DNA of 64,000 nt from Fagopyrum homotropicum (Eukaryota > Streptophyta > Magnoliopsida > Caryophyllales > Polygonaceae), in contig BSWB01000005.1 of NCBI GenBank assembly GCA_033239125.1, positions 47,910,993 through 47,974,992 on the forward strand. The letters run 5' to 3'. Position 1 is the stretch's first letter. Every line of letters begins with the position of its first letter. A program made the translations under genes and the position numbers. The notes under the pieces were generated by a model that was not told the origin of the DNA, did not search any database, and saw nothing but the letters and a program-made list of their open reading frames with translations. This document shows positions 1 to 10,707 of the stretch, piece after piece.

Positions 1-617
1 CAAGCGAAAGGACAAGTACAACCAAGGTGGATACCGCCATAGGCAAGGATGGGCACGCGAATCTAGAGAAGATAGAGTATGATCCAGATAGGAAGAACTG
101 GAGGAGCACAAAGACCGACATTTACATTGGAATTAAAGAGGGAAGGCAAAATCCACAACCATTGAGAATGGTGGACTTCTACAAGACTACGGAATTTTTT
201 TTGAAAGAAATCACGACACAAGTATTAAAGAGAATGGTAGTTTGTAACTGAGACAAGGGATGTCCATGAAGGAAATGTTACAATACAATGCTAAAGAAAG
301 GAAAAAAAGTGGGTGAGAATGACCTGGGTAGACTCAAGTGTCCACCACGATATCTCACTCAACACGGGACTTAAGTTACCGACACCAACGATCCATACAA
401 GAGAAACCGCTAATTAAGGGATGGAAATTTAGGTTAAAGGATTCTCGGAAAAGGCGTCTACAAGCTAGCGGAGAAGATGTGATAAGTCACAGATGGCATA
501 TGGGTAATACAACTAGACTCGGGTAAAGTGATCTTACAGAAAGGAAGAAAAGTGTTGATTGTAGAAGAAGCTAAAGGGTATAAATGAATAACCTAGTGGA
601 TAACTTTCTACTCCGTA
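1..617 (+). pseudogene. Decayed Tekay-type retrotransposon interior (gag/protease-side remnant)
   Basis: No reading frame survives; the longest is a 74-codon fragment. By eye, two blocks match the interior of element C on the same strand: the block near 20-60 resembles 32124-32200, and the block near 300-420 resembles 32430-32540, including the stretch around 'ttaagttaccgac'. The piece is therefore part of the same decayed, non-autonomous chromovirus family as C, D and E. It ends abruptly at 617, where element G's LTR begins, so G inserted into it. Its own 5' LTR lies outside the window. Its 3' LTR may be the truncated LTR at 41086-43626, which has the same orientation. That pairing is an inference. 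Confidence 0.6.
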
Positions 618-2570
618 TGTAACACCCCAAATCCGCGGGATATCGAGATGCTACGGGCGAGACCTCACAATGGGTCTCGGCCCTTAGCTTGACAACAATT
701 TCACCGGACCTTTCCAACATGGCACAAATAAAGGCAAAAACTCAAATCATTTATAATCTATGCGAGAAACTAGAAGTAAAAGTACAAATTGGAAACTCAG
801 CCGAGTCCTCAAAATGACACAATCTCAAAGGATAAATCCAAAATCCATAAATCCAAAAATAACAAATAAACCCAAAAACGCCCTCGTCCTATAATCTATG
901 GCGACCCTCGGCTGTCCACTCCTCCACCTCACTCGGCGGCGTTCCTAACCTGCAGGGCGTCTACACAAACGGTTTAAAACCGTTAACTCATATTCTAAGC
1001 ATTAGAAACGGGGTGAGAAGCACAATCACAAACAATCATCATAAACACACACGCATCATACTACAAGGCATACAAATCCGGTTTATTATCTTTATTATTA
1101 TTAAGTCATATCCCGTTCTAGTTCAACTTCTTTTGTGACACGAGAATCTCCCAAAACTCGCCTCGGTCCCCACTTACCGGCATGGAACGGTGCGGATGCC
1201 TCCGACCGTCTAACCAGCACGGGCTAGTCGCCGAGAACCTCCTAGCTCTCGCAAGAGGTAGGCAGTGATGTCACCGCCCGTTATCATACACTTGGGCCAA
1301 ATAATATAAAGTCGGTGATCCTATTACCGGTTTAGTTATTTATAAACATTCAACAATAACACACACACACACACCACCTCACACACACCGATGCTAATAC
1401 GCAAAATACAAACTAAGTAAGTCCGGAGACTTACCTCTCTCGAGGTAACTCGAATAAACCACTCTCAACTTCCCGCAGGAAAACGCTCAAAGCCTGCCCA
1501 AACAAGACACTATCAATAACCGACTAAAAGCTAAAAGTTCTCGGACTTCTAGTTTCCAACATATATAAATATGATATCTACTCTAGCATGCTAGGTCCAT
1601 TTTATAATATCGAAGGTCATCCTAAGATCGTAGATAAGATAATTCCATAAGTTCAATACCCCAACCCTAAAACTTATGATTCAGGGCCAGTACATGGCAT
1701 TTGCTCTACGATATGCTAAGTTCATCTAACATGTTATACTACCATTACCGAACTAACGAAGGAGAATACTCACACGAGATCCAAGGTGAAACACGGTCCA
1801 CGGAGTTAAGAACGAGTTCGATTGCTCTTATTGGGCGCTTCCGGATCTAAGGACAAAACTAAGAAAAATAAGCTTAAACGCTAATTTTAAAAAGGAAGGT
1901 TTAGCGCATAAATATTTTCCAATGAAAACTCCTTTTTCCAAAACCGAGGTTAAACTCGTTAAAACCATTTCCGGGTAAATTATCCAAAATGAAAGGTTGA
2001 TTGAAAAACCGAAATTCTAATTTATCCAACAATCGAGTTAAACCCATCAAAGACACCAAAAATACTTGTAAAGGAGTTGGGTCACAAATCTTAACAAAAT
2101 TAAGGGTTTAATAATATTAATAATTTACTGTAGGATATAAATGTTCCCTTTCCAATGTTTTTGGGTCAAAACTGCAATTACACACAAAATGGGCACAAAC
2201 TGTAATTATCCAAAAAAATAGGGTCACAACAGGAATTAGGTGCAAATAGAGGGACAATTTACAAATAAAAATCAAGCCCTCTTCAGCCTACTGTAACACG
2301 ATAGGAGGCAGGCAGAGGAGCTTGCGGCGGCGGCGGCCAAGCGGAGGGAGAAGAAGGCGACGGCGTCCCGGTGGCGGTTCCGACGGCGGTGAGCGGCGTC
2401 TCCAACGGCGGCCCTCACTGCACATAACAAACAAGGTGGCCGATTTGGGAAGGAGAGGAAAAGAGAAAGGATGGGGAGATAGGGCGGCCACCAACCAATC
2501 CGGCAGTCCAGGCGGCCCGAGGCGGGGGAGGTTGTGTCTACTCTTCCCGGCGGCTCCTAGCGGCGCTATA
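618..2570 (-). repeat. Element G 3' LTR, first part (cut by element 1)
   Basis: Begins with TGTAACACCCCAAATCCGCG, the complement of the LTR's terminal ...GGTGTTACA, and runs until element 1 inserts after 2570. It contains an (AC)n run at 1359-1374 and a GC-rich, Arg-codon-like segment near 2310-2570. Apparent frames here (for example 2288-2875 minus) are not conserved coding sequence. In the element's sense a GGTAAGTC donor-like motif lies near 1430. The LTR continues at 13619-14368, giving about 2.7 kb in total. Confidence 0.75.
2566..2570. repeat. Target-site duplication CTATA (left copy, element 1)
   Basis: CTATA directly precedes the TGTAAC start of element 1 and recurs at 13614-13618 directly after its other end. 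A 5-bp duplication is normal for Ty3/gypsy integration, so this insertion is complete and undisturbed. Confidence 0.9.
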
Positions 2571-5404
2571 TGTAACACCCCAAATTTACAACTCGGGGAG
2601 TTACTGGTTAGGACCGCACAGTGGGTCCCGACCTTAGTTTGACAACAACTTAACAAGATCTTGCAACAAGGCACAGATAAGGAAATCATAACATAAATCT
2701 TAACAATGTATGAATGTGACCAGAACAACTGACAGCCGGAAAACATAAGATAACAAAGTACAGAAAGAAAGGAAAGAACCAAGGTCCAACTGGAAAACCC
2801 ACAAATAAAGAAACTGCAACACGTCCTAAAAGTACGACACCCCGGTTGACCACTACCATCCGGATCACTCGGCATCTGCTCTAACCTGTGGTAAGTCTAC
2901 ACAACATATCAACTGTTAGCTAACTATCCAAATATAAGTAGAATAACAACAGCACAAACACACGCAGAAAAATTATAAACAAACATCATGCTGGCACTCA
3001 ACCGTTTATTATCTATTATTTAGGTGATTCATCTTATTCAATTTTACAGTTGTGGCACGAGAGCTATTAACAATTCTCGCCTCCGTTCCTTATCCAACTG
3101 AGTGTAGGTCTAGCTGACCTCCGCCGGTAGCATCACTACAAACCGAGTATGGACTAGTCCCTAAAGAAACCCCCAGCGCCCGCAAGCTAACTGAGCAGAA
3201 TGTCACCGTCCGTTACTCTTAGGCCAAGTATAGGTCGGTAAATATCTATCACAACCTATAACTCTAAACATCTCAATCACACACCACTATCATCATTCAT
3301 GCTCATATTTAGAAGTCAGCTAAGTAAGCCCAAAGGACTTACCTGTGGTAAATCTCGACTCTCAGTGAACAAACTCGCTCTGTAACTGCAGCAACTCAGT
3401 TGCCTGCCAAAGGAGATAAGTGCATTAGCACACTCCAACTTAATTAGAAGATCGTAATATGATATAACTAATTACAGTACTAATTTATGGTAAAATGACC
3501 ATTTTACCCTTAGTCCCGGAACTTCCAAATTTTCCGAATTTCATGTCTAAACTCCTATTCTAGACCCTAAAGTCATATTCTAACTCCTAAAGTTTAGTTT
3601 GGTTACAAACTGACACTTTTCCTATTTTCCGAAAGATCGTAAAGGTCCAACTTCGGATTCAAATATAAAATTCGTAACCGCTTATAAAAATTCCGACTTA
3701 ATTCCCTAGATTATCTATGATGTTCCATCTAACCTTGGGAGAAAGAATTTCTCAAAACTGTTCGTCCATCATTTTTATCAAAATTCTCAAAGTTGGCTAC
3801 TACACTTAAAAATTTCTATACTTAACCAAAAATCCAAAGTTTACAAAACTGCTTAACTACCCTACTTTGGGCGCTTATAACTTCTAATCCAACCGTTCAT
3901 TTCTTCTCAAATTTTAATAGAGTAAACTACGTACATCTACCTATCATCTATTAAAAATTCAACGGTGGATTATCAACCAAACTCTTAAACATTAGTCTAC
4001 AAGCTAGGCAGTTCCTCACTTCTCAAAACTGAAGGAAAAGAAAGTATATGGTTCTGAGTTCGAAACTCACTGCATTCATACACTTGGAAACACACTTAAG
4101 GTCTATATATCACACCTCTCTCACCAACAGAACCACAACCAGTAGAGAGTGCTCCAGGTCCTTCGGCTCTTGACTCGTAACGGGGAGGGCTGGCCGGCGT
4201 CGCTGAAGCTAAAACAGGAGGAGATCATTACTCTGAATTGGTAAGGGTGAGGCAAGAAAAATGAAGAAGGGCCTACCGGAGTGTATACAGAAGATCTCGC
4301 AAGGTTCTGTTTCGTCTTAAGCCACTAGAGGCTCGCTACAGTGGCTGTAAGCCGATGGACTTAGCCCTTTGGTTCAGTAGGTGGCTGCAGTTTGAAGCAC
4401 AGCAGCGTCAGTCGAAGAAACAAGGAGAGAATGATGGTGAGTGCTGTACGCAGATGGGTCGGTAGAGAGATTAAAGTGAAGACGGAAAGAAACAAGATCA
4501 CTACACTAACCTTGGTTCGGTCGGGAGATCAGAAGGTGATCGTATGTGCTTGGAGCGGCTGACGTGTACAGACGGAGGCTGGGTACGCAGTCGGTGGTTG
4601 TGCTTTCGTCCTCCAACTCACACTCGAACGTATGAAGATAGGAGAGAGGGATGAATACTCAAATAAGGGAAGAGCGAGATTCGGGGGATATGATAGGAAA
4701 GAGCGACGGTTACAGAAGGGAAGGATCTGTAAAGGCTATTTCGGCTGAAGGAGGTGGTAAGCTAGCGTGTTGCTGGGCCAGTCCGCAAGGAGGTTGGCAA
4801 TCTTTCTGGGCTGCACGAGGTAGAGAGGCAGGCCAACGTTCTGGGCTGCGCGAGATAGGGAGGCAGGCCAACGTTCTAGGCTGGCGGCCTAACAAGCTAG
4901 CACTCATAGCTGATGATCACAACTGGGCCGGCTGCTACTGCTGGAGGTTGGGCTGCGGCGCTTGAAAACTGCTGGGCGAGTTGCGTTGGGCTGGCTGCTG
5001 GGCAAGCTGAAGTAGATCACGGACTAGGCTCCTCGGCAGCTGGGCTGGAGAAGTTGGATCCGCTAGGCTGCATATGGGCTAGAGTTGGCGCAAGGGTGAA
5101 GGGAGTAGTAGCCCGGTGCTTGTTGCAGTCCGGAATCGAGATCCTGACAAGTGAATGTATGGAATAGACGGATACGGATTACGTTACAGTTTAGGATTGG
5201 TTATAAGAATCCTATCATTTTATGTGAAGGTAAGCTACATAAAATGATAAACCTATAAAAGTTTCTATCATTTTATGTGAAGGAAATCTACATAAAATGA
5301 TAAATTTTATAATAATGCGTCTAACTAAGTAGACAGATATGGCTCAACTGATCGAGATCGGGTTTATTACAGAAATAAACGGAATAAAAATTCCGGATAT
5401 TACA
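2571..5404 (-). repeat. Element 1 3' LTR (2834 bp)
   Basis: On the minus strand it starts TGTAATATCCGG and ends GGGGTGTTACA (TG...CA). It carries two AT-rich hairpins at 5213-5302, the 20-bp palindrome GGTAAAATGACCATTTTACC at 3489-3508, and a donor-like CAGGTAAGT on the minus strand at 3338-3346. Relative to the 5' LTR it lacks several short segments, including part of an AGAAGTCT palindrome (11591-11607) and a block near 13255-13275. ORFs at 4651-5167 lie inside this LTR and are not genes. Confidence 0.92.
5213..5302. repeat. Two AT-rich stem-loops in the element 1 3' LTR
   Basis: Two inverted repeats lie side by side: 5213-5249 and 5266-5302. Each has arms reading ATCATTTTATGT and ACATAAAATGAT around a short loop. 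They lie about 100-190 bp inside the LTR's 5' end (U3). The 5' LTR carries them at about 13428-13513. Similar hairpins occur at the same place in LTRs C, D and E. Confidence 0.85.
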
Positions 5405-5430
5405 TCAGTACCCCCTTAAAATAAGTTTCG
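5405..5430 (-). other. Polypurine tract of element 1
   Basis: On the minus strand the bases just upstream of the 3' LTR read TTTTAAGGGGGTACTGA, a purine-rich plus-strand primer abutting the LTR start. A similar tract precedes the 3' LTRs of elements C, D and E. Confidence 0.8.
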
Positions 5431-5579
5431 TCCCGAAACTTAGAATAAGGTGTCTACCCAAACATTTCCCCTCAAGAGTTATATTCTAGCATGCAAACTA
5501 CTCACGCCATTAAGCACATAAACATAAACAATCATTTAAACATATAATCACAGAAATCATATAAAGTATCGTATCACTA

Positions 5580-6137
5580 CTAACCCGTCGGTACTGAGGT
5601 AGCGGCTAACTCCGCAAAGAACTCAGGGTAGTTACGTCTAATACTCTCCTCTGTCTCCCATGTAGCCTCATCAGCTCCTCGTCTAGACCACTGGATCCTC
5701 AGCATCGGTATCTCCTTAGAACGCAGGAGCCTAATACTACGCTCTAAGACGGCTACTAGATACTCCACAAAAGTGTGGTCTGGCTCGACTATCAGATCCT
5801 CATGACTGATGACGTGTCTAGGATCCGGTATGTACTCTCTCAGCTGAGATACATGAAAAACTGGGTGGACTCCTTCCAATCTCGGTGGCAGTGCTAGTCG
5901 GTAGGCAACCTCTCCGACTCTCTCTAAGATCTCAAATGGACCGACGTATCGGGGACTCAGCTTCCCCTTAATGCCGAAACGTCTAACTCCTCTCGTAGGT
6001 GACACTCTCAACCACACCTGTGCACCTACTCTAAACTCCAAAGGTCGACGCCTTTTGTCAGCGTAGGACTTCTGACGACTCTGAGCTGCTAACATCCTCT
6101 CCCGGTCTAAGGCAATCCGGGCGATGTCATCCTGTAT
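5580..6137 (-). pseudogene. pol C-terminus: integrase C-terminal domain and chromodomain (element 1)
   Basis: A 171-residue open stretch from the Met at 6095 ends at the natural stop 5580-5582. Its first half carries the GPFEILERVGEVAYRLALPP block and the VHPVFHVSQLR motif typical of gypsy integrase C-terminal domains. The last ~65 residues, with IQW, EATWE and YPEFF, form a chromodomain, the module that in chromoviruses directs integration to heterochromatin by binding histone marks. A stop at 6138-6140 separates this part from the integrase core in the same frame. Only the upstream break prevents expression. Confidence 0.88.
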
Positions 6138-6686
6138 CTAGTCTGGTACTGCCCCATCAGCCTTGCTAGGCTCATCCCAACACAACGGTGTACGACATCT
6201 CCGCCCGTACAAAGCCTCATAAGGTGCCATCCCAATAGACGCGTGCCAGCTGTTATTATATGAAAACTCTACCAGTGGAAGATGATCTGGCCATACCTGC
6301 CCCCAATCTAGCACACATGCCCGCAACATATCCTCTAAGGTCTGAATGGTCCCCAGAGCAGTATGTACTTGCTGCCAAAATCTCGAGGTAGAACGTTCAT
6401 CCCTGTCGGAGACGATGGTCCTCGGTACTCCATGGAGTCTCACAATGTGTTTGGTGAACTCCTCAGCTAGACGACTTACCGGCCACGTTTCCTTAATCGG
6501 AATGAAACGTGCGGTCTTCGTCAGACGATCTACCACTACCCAAATGGCATCAAAACCTCTACTGAGCCTCAACCCTGTGACGAAATCCATAGATATATCC
6601 TCCCACTTCCAATGTGGTACTAGGAGTGGGTGGAGCTCTCCTCCGGACCTACGATGCTCAATCTTGACCTGCTGACAGGTCGCACA
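6138..6686 (-). pseudogene. Integrase catalytic core, deleted (element 1)
   Basis: In frame with the flanking pieces. The first catalytic Asp is in MDFVTGL and the second in VSDRD. The conserved segment that normally follows 'ALGT', which contains the YHPQT block and the catalytic Glu of the D,D-35-E triad, is missing: the protein jumps from ALGT directly to IQTLEDM. The loss is in frame, about 18-20 residues, near position 6345. An active integrase is impossible even without the stop codons at 6138-6140 and 6687-6689. The region continues normally through the VEFSYNNSWH and APYEALYGRRCRTP motifs. Confidence 0.88.
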
Positions 6687-7295
6687 CTAGGCTACATACC
6701 GAGCCACATTAGGCTTGAAACCACCCCACCAGACGGAACGTCTCACGTCCTTATACATCTTACTCGCTCCTGGATGTACGGAGTAAGGGGTAGCATGAGC
6801 CTCAACTAGTATCCTCTGTCTCAACTCACTGTCTGATGGCACACAGATACGGTCCTGCCGTCTCATCACTCCATCGGCACCAATAGTGAACTGAGGTGCC
6901 TCATCCCGTGACATCCGGTCTCGGATCCAGGTCAAAGTCGGACAGGTCTCCTGCTTCTGTCGGATCTCGCCCAACAGATCAGGAAGTAACTCTAAGGTGG
7001 CTAACTGATGAGCTGTATCGGGGAACTGGATCTCTACCTCCAACCAAGCTAAGTCTCTCTGTAATTGTGGTTGTACTGTCAATCGAGCTATTGCCTTCTC
7101 CCGAGGCATCTTCCGACTCAAAGCGTCAGCAACTACATTCGCCTTCCCGGGGTGGTAGAGAATCTCAAGGTCGAAATCCTTGATCAACTCTAGCCACCGC
7201 CTCTGGCGGTTATTCAACTCCCGCTGAGTGAATATGTACTTTAGACTCTTATGGTCTGTGAAGATCTGACAGGTCGCTCCATAGAGATAATGACG
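6687..7295 (-). pseudogene. RNase H end, linker and integrase zinc-binding domain (element 1)
   Basis: The open stretch 6687-7217 starts in the late RNase H/linker region (NNRQRRWLELIKDFD and KANVVADALSRK, the standard gypsy RNase H C-terminal signature). It then runs into the integrase HHCC zinc domain, with the two His in EAHATPYSVHPG and the Cys pair just after the stop in CATCQQ. Stops at 6687-6689 and 7296-7298 bound it. All of these pieces share one frame, so the gene was broken by point mutations rather than rearrangement here. Confidence 0.87.
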
Positions 7296-8233
7296 CTAGA
7301 TCTTAAGAGCATGTACTACCGCAGCTAACTCCAGGTCATGGGTGTGGTAGTTCTCCTCATACATCTTCAGTTGTCGACACGCATACGCTATGACCTTACC
7401 CCTCTGCATCAAGACACACCCCAAGCTCAGCTTGGATGCATCACTGTACACTACAAAGTCCTCTGTACCCATGGGTTGTGCTAAGATCAAAGCAGACGTC
7501 AATCTCCTCTTCAGCTCCTCAAAGCTCTGCTGACACGGCTCAGACCAGATGAACCGAGTAGTCTTCCTCAGGAGACAAGTAAGTGGTCGGGCGATCAGGG
7601 AAAACCCTTCCACAAACCGACGGTAATAACCTGCCAATCCAAGGAAGCTACAAACCTCCTTAACATTCTTCGGAGGTTGCCAAGAAGACACTGACTCAAT
7701 CTTCGCCGGGTCGACCTTAATCCCCTCAACAGTCACTACATGGCCTAGGAAAGCCACCTCTGACATCCAGAACTCACACTTGGATAGTTTAGCATATAGC
7801 TGGCTATCCTGTAGAATCTGTAACACTGTCCTCAAGTGTCCGGCATGCTCCTCTCGACTTCTAGAGTAAACTAGAATGTCGTCAATGAAGACCACTACAA
7901 ACTGGTCTAAGAAGTGGATGAAAATCCCATTCATCAACTCCATAAATACTGTGGCGCATTAGTGAGCCCGAATGGCATCACCACAACCTCATAGTGGCCA
8001 TACCTAGTCCGGAATGCTGTCTTAGGTATGTCCTGGTCTCTCACTCTGAACTGGTGATAACCCGATCTCAAATCTATCCTCGAGAACACTGACGCTCCAT
8101 GTAGCTGGTCCAGCAGATCATCTATGCGAGGCAGTGGATACTTATTCTTGATGGTGACCTTGTTCAACTCCCGGTAGTCAATACACACCCTCATCGATCC
8201 ATCCTTCTTCCTCACAAATAATACTGGTGCGCC
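7296..8233 (-). pseudogene. Reverse transcriptase and RNase H (element 1)
   Basis: 8215-7934 holds the RT N-terminal part: KKDGSMRVCIDYRELNKV, LPRIDDLLDQL, RIDLRSGYHQ and MPFGLTNAP. A one-base deletion right after TNAP (about 7945) shifts the frame. The second part, 7943-7296, continues with the catalytic box VVVFIDDILVYSRS (the YXDD equivalent), the FLGHVV block and the RNase H start (YSDASKLSLGCVLMQ). It ends in a TAG at 7296-7298 where the family has Trp. All RT motifs remain recognisable, and the frameshift plus the flanking stops inactivate it. Confidence 0.9.
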
Positions 8234-9340
8234 CTAGGGAGAAACACTAGGGCGTATGAAGCCCTTCTCTGCTAACTCCTCTAACTGCTTCTTCAGCTCA
8301 AGCAGCTCTATTGGGGCCATGCGGTACGGGGCCTTCGAGATCGGTCTCGTGCCCGGCTCTAACTCGATGCTAAAATCAACACTCCTCTGTGGAGGTAGCC
8401 CTGGCAAGTCGTCACTGAATACCTCTGCAAACTCGCATGCAACTGGTATCTCCTCTACTGTCAGGCTCTTGCGCTCTTTCAATGCATAACACCAGAAGGC
8501 CTCGCAACCCTGTGCTATCAATTTGGCTGCTCTCACTGCGCTGATAACTGTACCGGACTTTCCGAGGTCCCAACCTCGGAATATCACTCTGTGACCCTCC
8601 TCAATGGCGACAGTCATAGTCCTCCTACCAATATCTAAGACTGCTCCATGTCTAGTCATCCAATCTATCCCCAATATCACGTCCTCATGTGCTAAGGGCA
8701 TGACTAGAAAATTTACTAACCAAATCCAACCTCCCAAATGAATAGGGCAGTCATAAATCTCTCGGGATCCTCTAACCTTACCCCCATCTGGTAACCCAAC
8801 GACAAAAGGTACACCCTCTACCGTAGCTAAGGACAACCTATCTACGCATGCATCTGATATAAAGGAGTGCGTAGCACCCGTATCAAATAAAACTCGCACA
8901 GGTAAGTCATGGATCCAAATATTACCGGTGGTCGCAGGTGCTGTAGGCTGCTCAGTGCTCCTCAGCTCGAAAACTCTCGATGGTCCGCCTCTGGTGTCAG
9001 TGGTACTACCACGTCCCCTGCCACGACCTGATCCCTGTGCCGTACTGTATGAAGCAAGATGTCCTGGAGCCCGGTACTGTTGCTGCTGCTGACTCGGTGC
9101 TCGGTACAGAGGAGGTCTTTGTACACTCTTCTCAGCACCTGCAGGAGAAGATCCCTGCTGGGAAGGGGCCCTACCCTGACGGCAGAAGGTAGCTCTGTGT
9201 CCCGGCTTCCCACAAGTGAAGCAAGTGGTAGGTGGTCTCTGGTAGTCTGTCTTAATGTGATCGCGGCTACCACAGTTAAAGCACTGTCGATCTCTACTGG
9301 GAGTCTGAACTTTAGAGTGGTAGCTGGACCTCCCCTGAGT
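8234..9340 (-). pseudogene. Nucleocapsid zinc knuckles, protease and RT start (element 1)
   Basis: One open frame continues from the gag stop at 9341 to the stop at 8234. At about 9290-9180 the minus strand encodes two CCHC knuckles. The first has Tyr in place of the last Cys (CFNCGSRDHIKTDY). The second is perfect (CFTCGKPGHRATFC). The aspartic protease follows with LFDTGATHSFI (active-site DTG) near 8885 and ILGIDWM near 8670. The segment ends in the pre-RT linker, with ELEPGTRPISKAPYRMAP and GFIRPSVSP, then a TAG at 8234-8236. Met-initiated frames at 8962-9354 on this strand are out of frame and not real. Confidence 0.88.
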
Positions 9341-10440
9341 CTATCCTCGACCATAACCTGCTACTGCTGCACTACTACCAGCATGTCCTGTCCTCTGCCG
9401 CTTATCCGGCCCACTAGACTGAACTGCTTTCCTCGAAGCTGGCCTATCTCTCTCATAAGCAGAGGCCCTATCCTGATAATCAGACAAAGTCTCATAGCGG
9501 AATCCAGCCAGATAGGATCGGGTACTCTCTCTCAATCTGCTGGAGAAAAGGTAAACATGCTGCTCTTCGGGAGGTGCAACTGGTCCAAGTAAGGTCAACT
9601 CTTTCTGAAACTTCTTTATGGCTGCAGCTATCGGGATATCCTCAAATCCCGCCTCTATGAAATCCTGGAATCTCTCCCTCCTCAGCGAAACAGGACAATA
9701 CCTGTCCCTAACAATGTTCCTCATCTGCTCCCAACTGGTGACTCGGCTACGAATGGTACGCCACCATGAATGAGCATCATTTGTGAAGCAGGTCTGCACC
9801 AAATCCACCTGTCGATCCTCGGGGCAACGTATTGCCTCCAAAGCAGTCTCTATCTTCCCTATCCAGTGCTCCACCTCTAGCCCTATTTCTCCACTGAATG
9901 AGGGAACCTTCTGAGAGTTGAAAGCCTTCAACCACTCATCCGGTCTCGGTACTCTAGACCCAGAAGGCGCTCTATCAGCATTAGTTGTCCTCTCAGGTAC
10001 AGCCGGCACCTGAGACACTCCCTGTGTCACCTGAGCTGACCTAGCCGGTACCACTGGTGGTACCTGGGTAAGCCTCTCAACTCTGGCAGCCTTCTCCATA
10101 CGCTCGACGTATGCTCGGTACTCGCTATACTTAGATGCTCTAATAGAAACGCGTCCTGACTCAGTCGAACGTGCTCCCTGCGCTTCAGACCAAGCAGCGG
10201 TCTCATGCCTGACCTCGGGGCCTACACTCTCAGCTACCTCTTCCACAGTAGCCTTTGGTATGCTTGCTGCAGGTGGATCCTCTCGAGGAACTCGTCCTCG
10301 ACCTCTCCCTAGTGGAGGTCTACCACCACGACCACGCCCTCTAATAATAGGGGTGCTATCAGCTCGATCCTGTCTGACTGGGGGAAGGGGGGACCACCCC
10401 TACCTCGGCCAGTCGCTGGTGTAGCCCTAGTACGTGCCAT
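9341..10440 (-). pseudogene. Gag (capsid) protein of element 1
   Basis: The start is best placed at 10440, where the minus strand reads Met-Ala-Arg-Thr-Arg, the same start as element G's gag (39630). A frameshift in a C-run near 10385 separates the first ~18 codons from the main open stretch 10246-9341. The capsid region shows PDEWLKAFNSQKVPSFSG, VEHWIGKIETALEAIRC and SWWRTIRSR, and the Tyr/Arg-rich YQDRASAYERDRP tail. It is terminated early by TAG at 9341-9343, just before the zinc knuckles, which continue in the same frame. Confidence 0.88.
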
Positions 10441-10707
10441 CTGCACGAACGGTAACAGCTACAGTTATAATCTAACTAATCTATCATAAAGTAAAAGTCT
10501 ATAATAATAATACTAAGAATACCGAGATCCGCAGAGGTAGTGGTGGTCGTCCGTACTTTCTATCCCAACCCGACTCTGTATGCATTTTAAAACCAAAATC
10601 TTCTTTGGAAAACTCAGACCCCTTTCGGGTTCTATTTATTTACTTATATGACCTTTTTAGAAGATTTCAAGTTCCATTGTTGCCAACCTAGAGCTCTGAT
10701 ACCATGT
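10441..10707 (-). other. 5' leader of element 1 with conserved packaging-like block
   Basis: Untranslated leader between primer site and gag start. It contains the block near 10600-10690 (AACCCGAAAGGGGTCTGAG in the element's sense) that recurs in the leaders of C (31480-31560), G (about 39960), E (about 60160) and D (about 61200). A conserved leader block is what a dimerisation or packaging signal would look like. That role is inferred. Confidence 0.6.
10693..10704 (-). other. Primer-binding site, initiator tRNA-Met (element 1)
   Basis: The minus strand reads TGGTATCAGAGC, complementary to the 3' end of plant initiator tRNA-Met, three bases from the 5' LTR. Complementarity resumes after a 2-base insertion (AGGTT), so the site is an imperfect 18-mer. 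Confidence 0.9.

Noticed and set aside
2288..2875. 195-codon minus-strand ORF and the Arg-rich plus ORF at 2322-2642
   Set aside because: They span the junction between element G's LTR and element 1's LTR, so they are an accident of insertion.
5213..5302. Independent MITE insertions in the LTRs
   Set aside because: No target duplications around the hairpins, and the module sits at the same LTR position in all subfamilies, which favours an inherited LTR feature.
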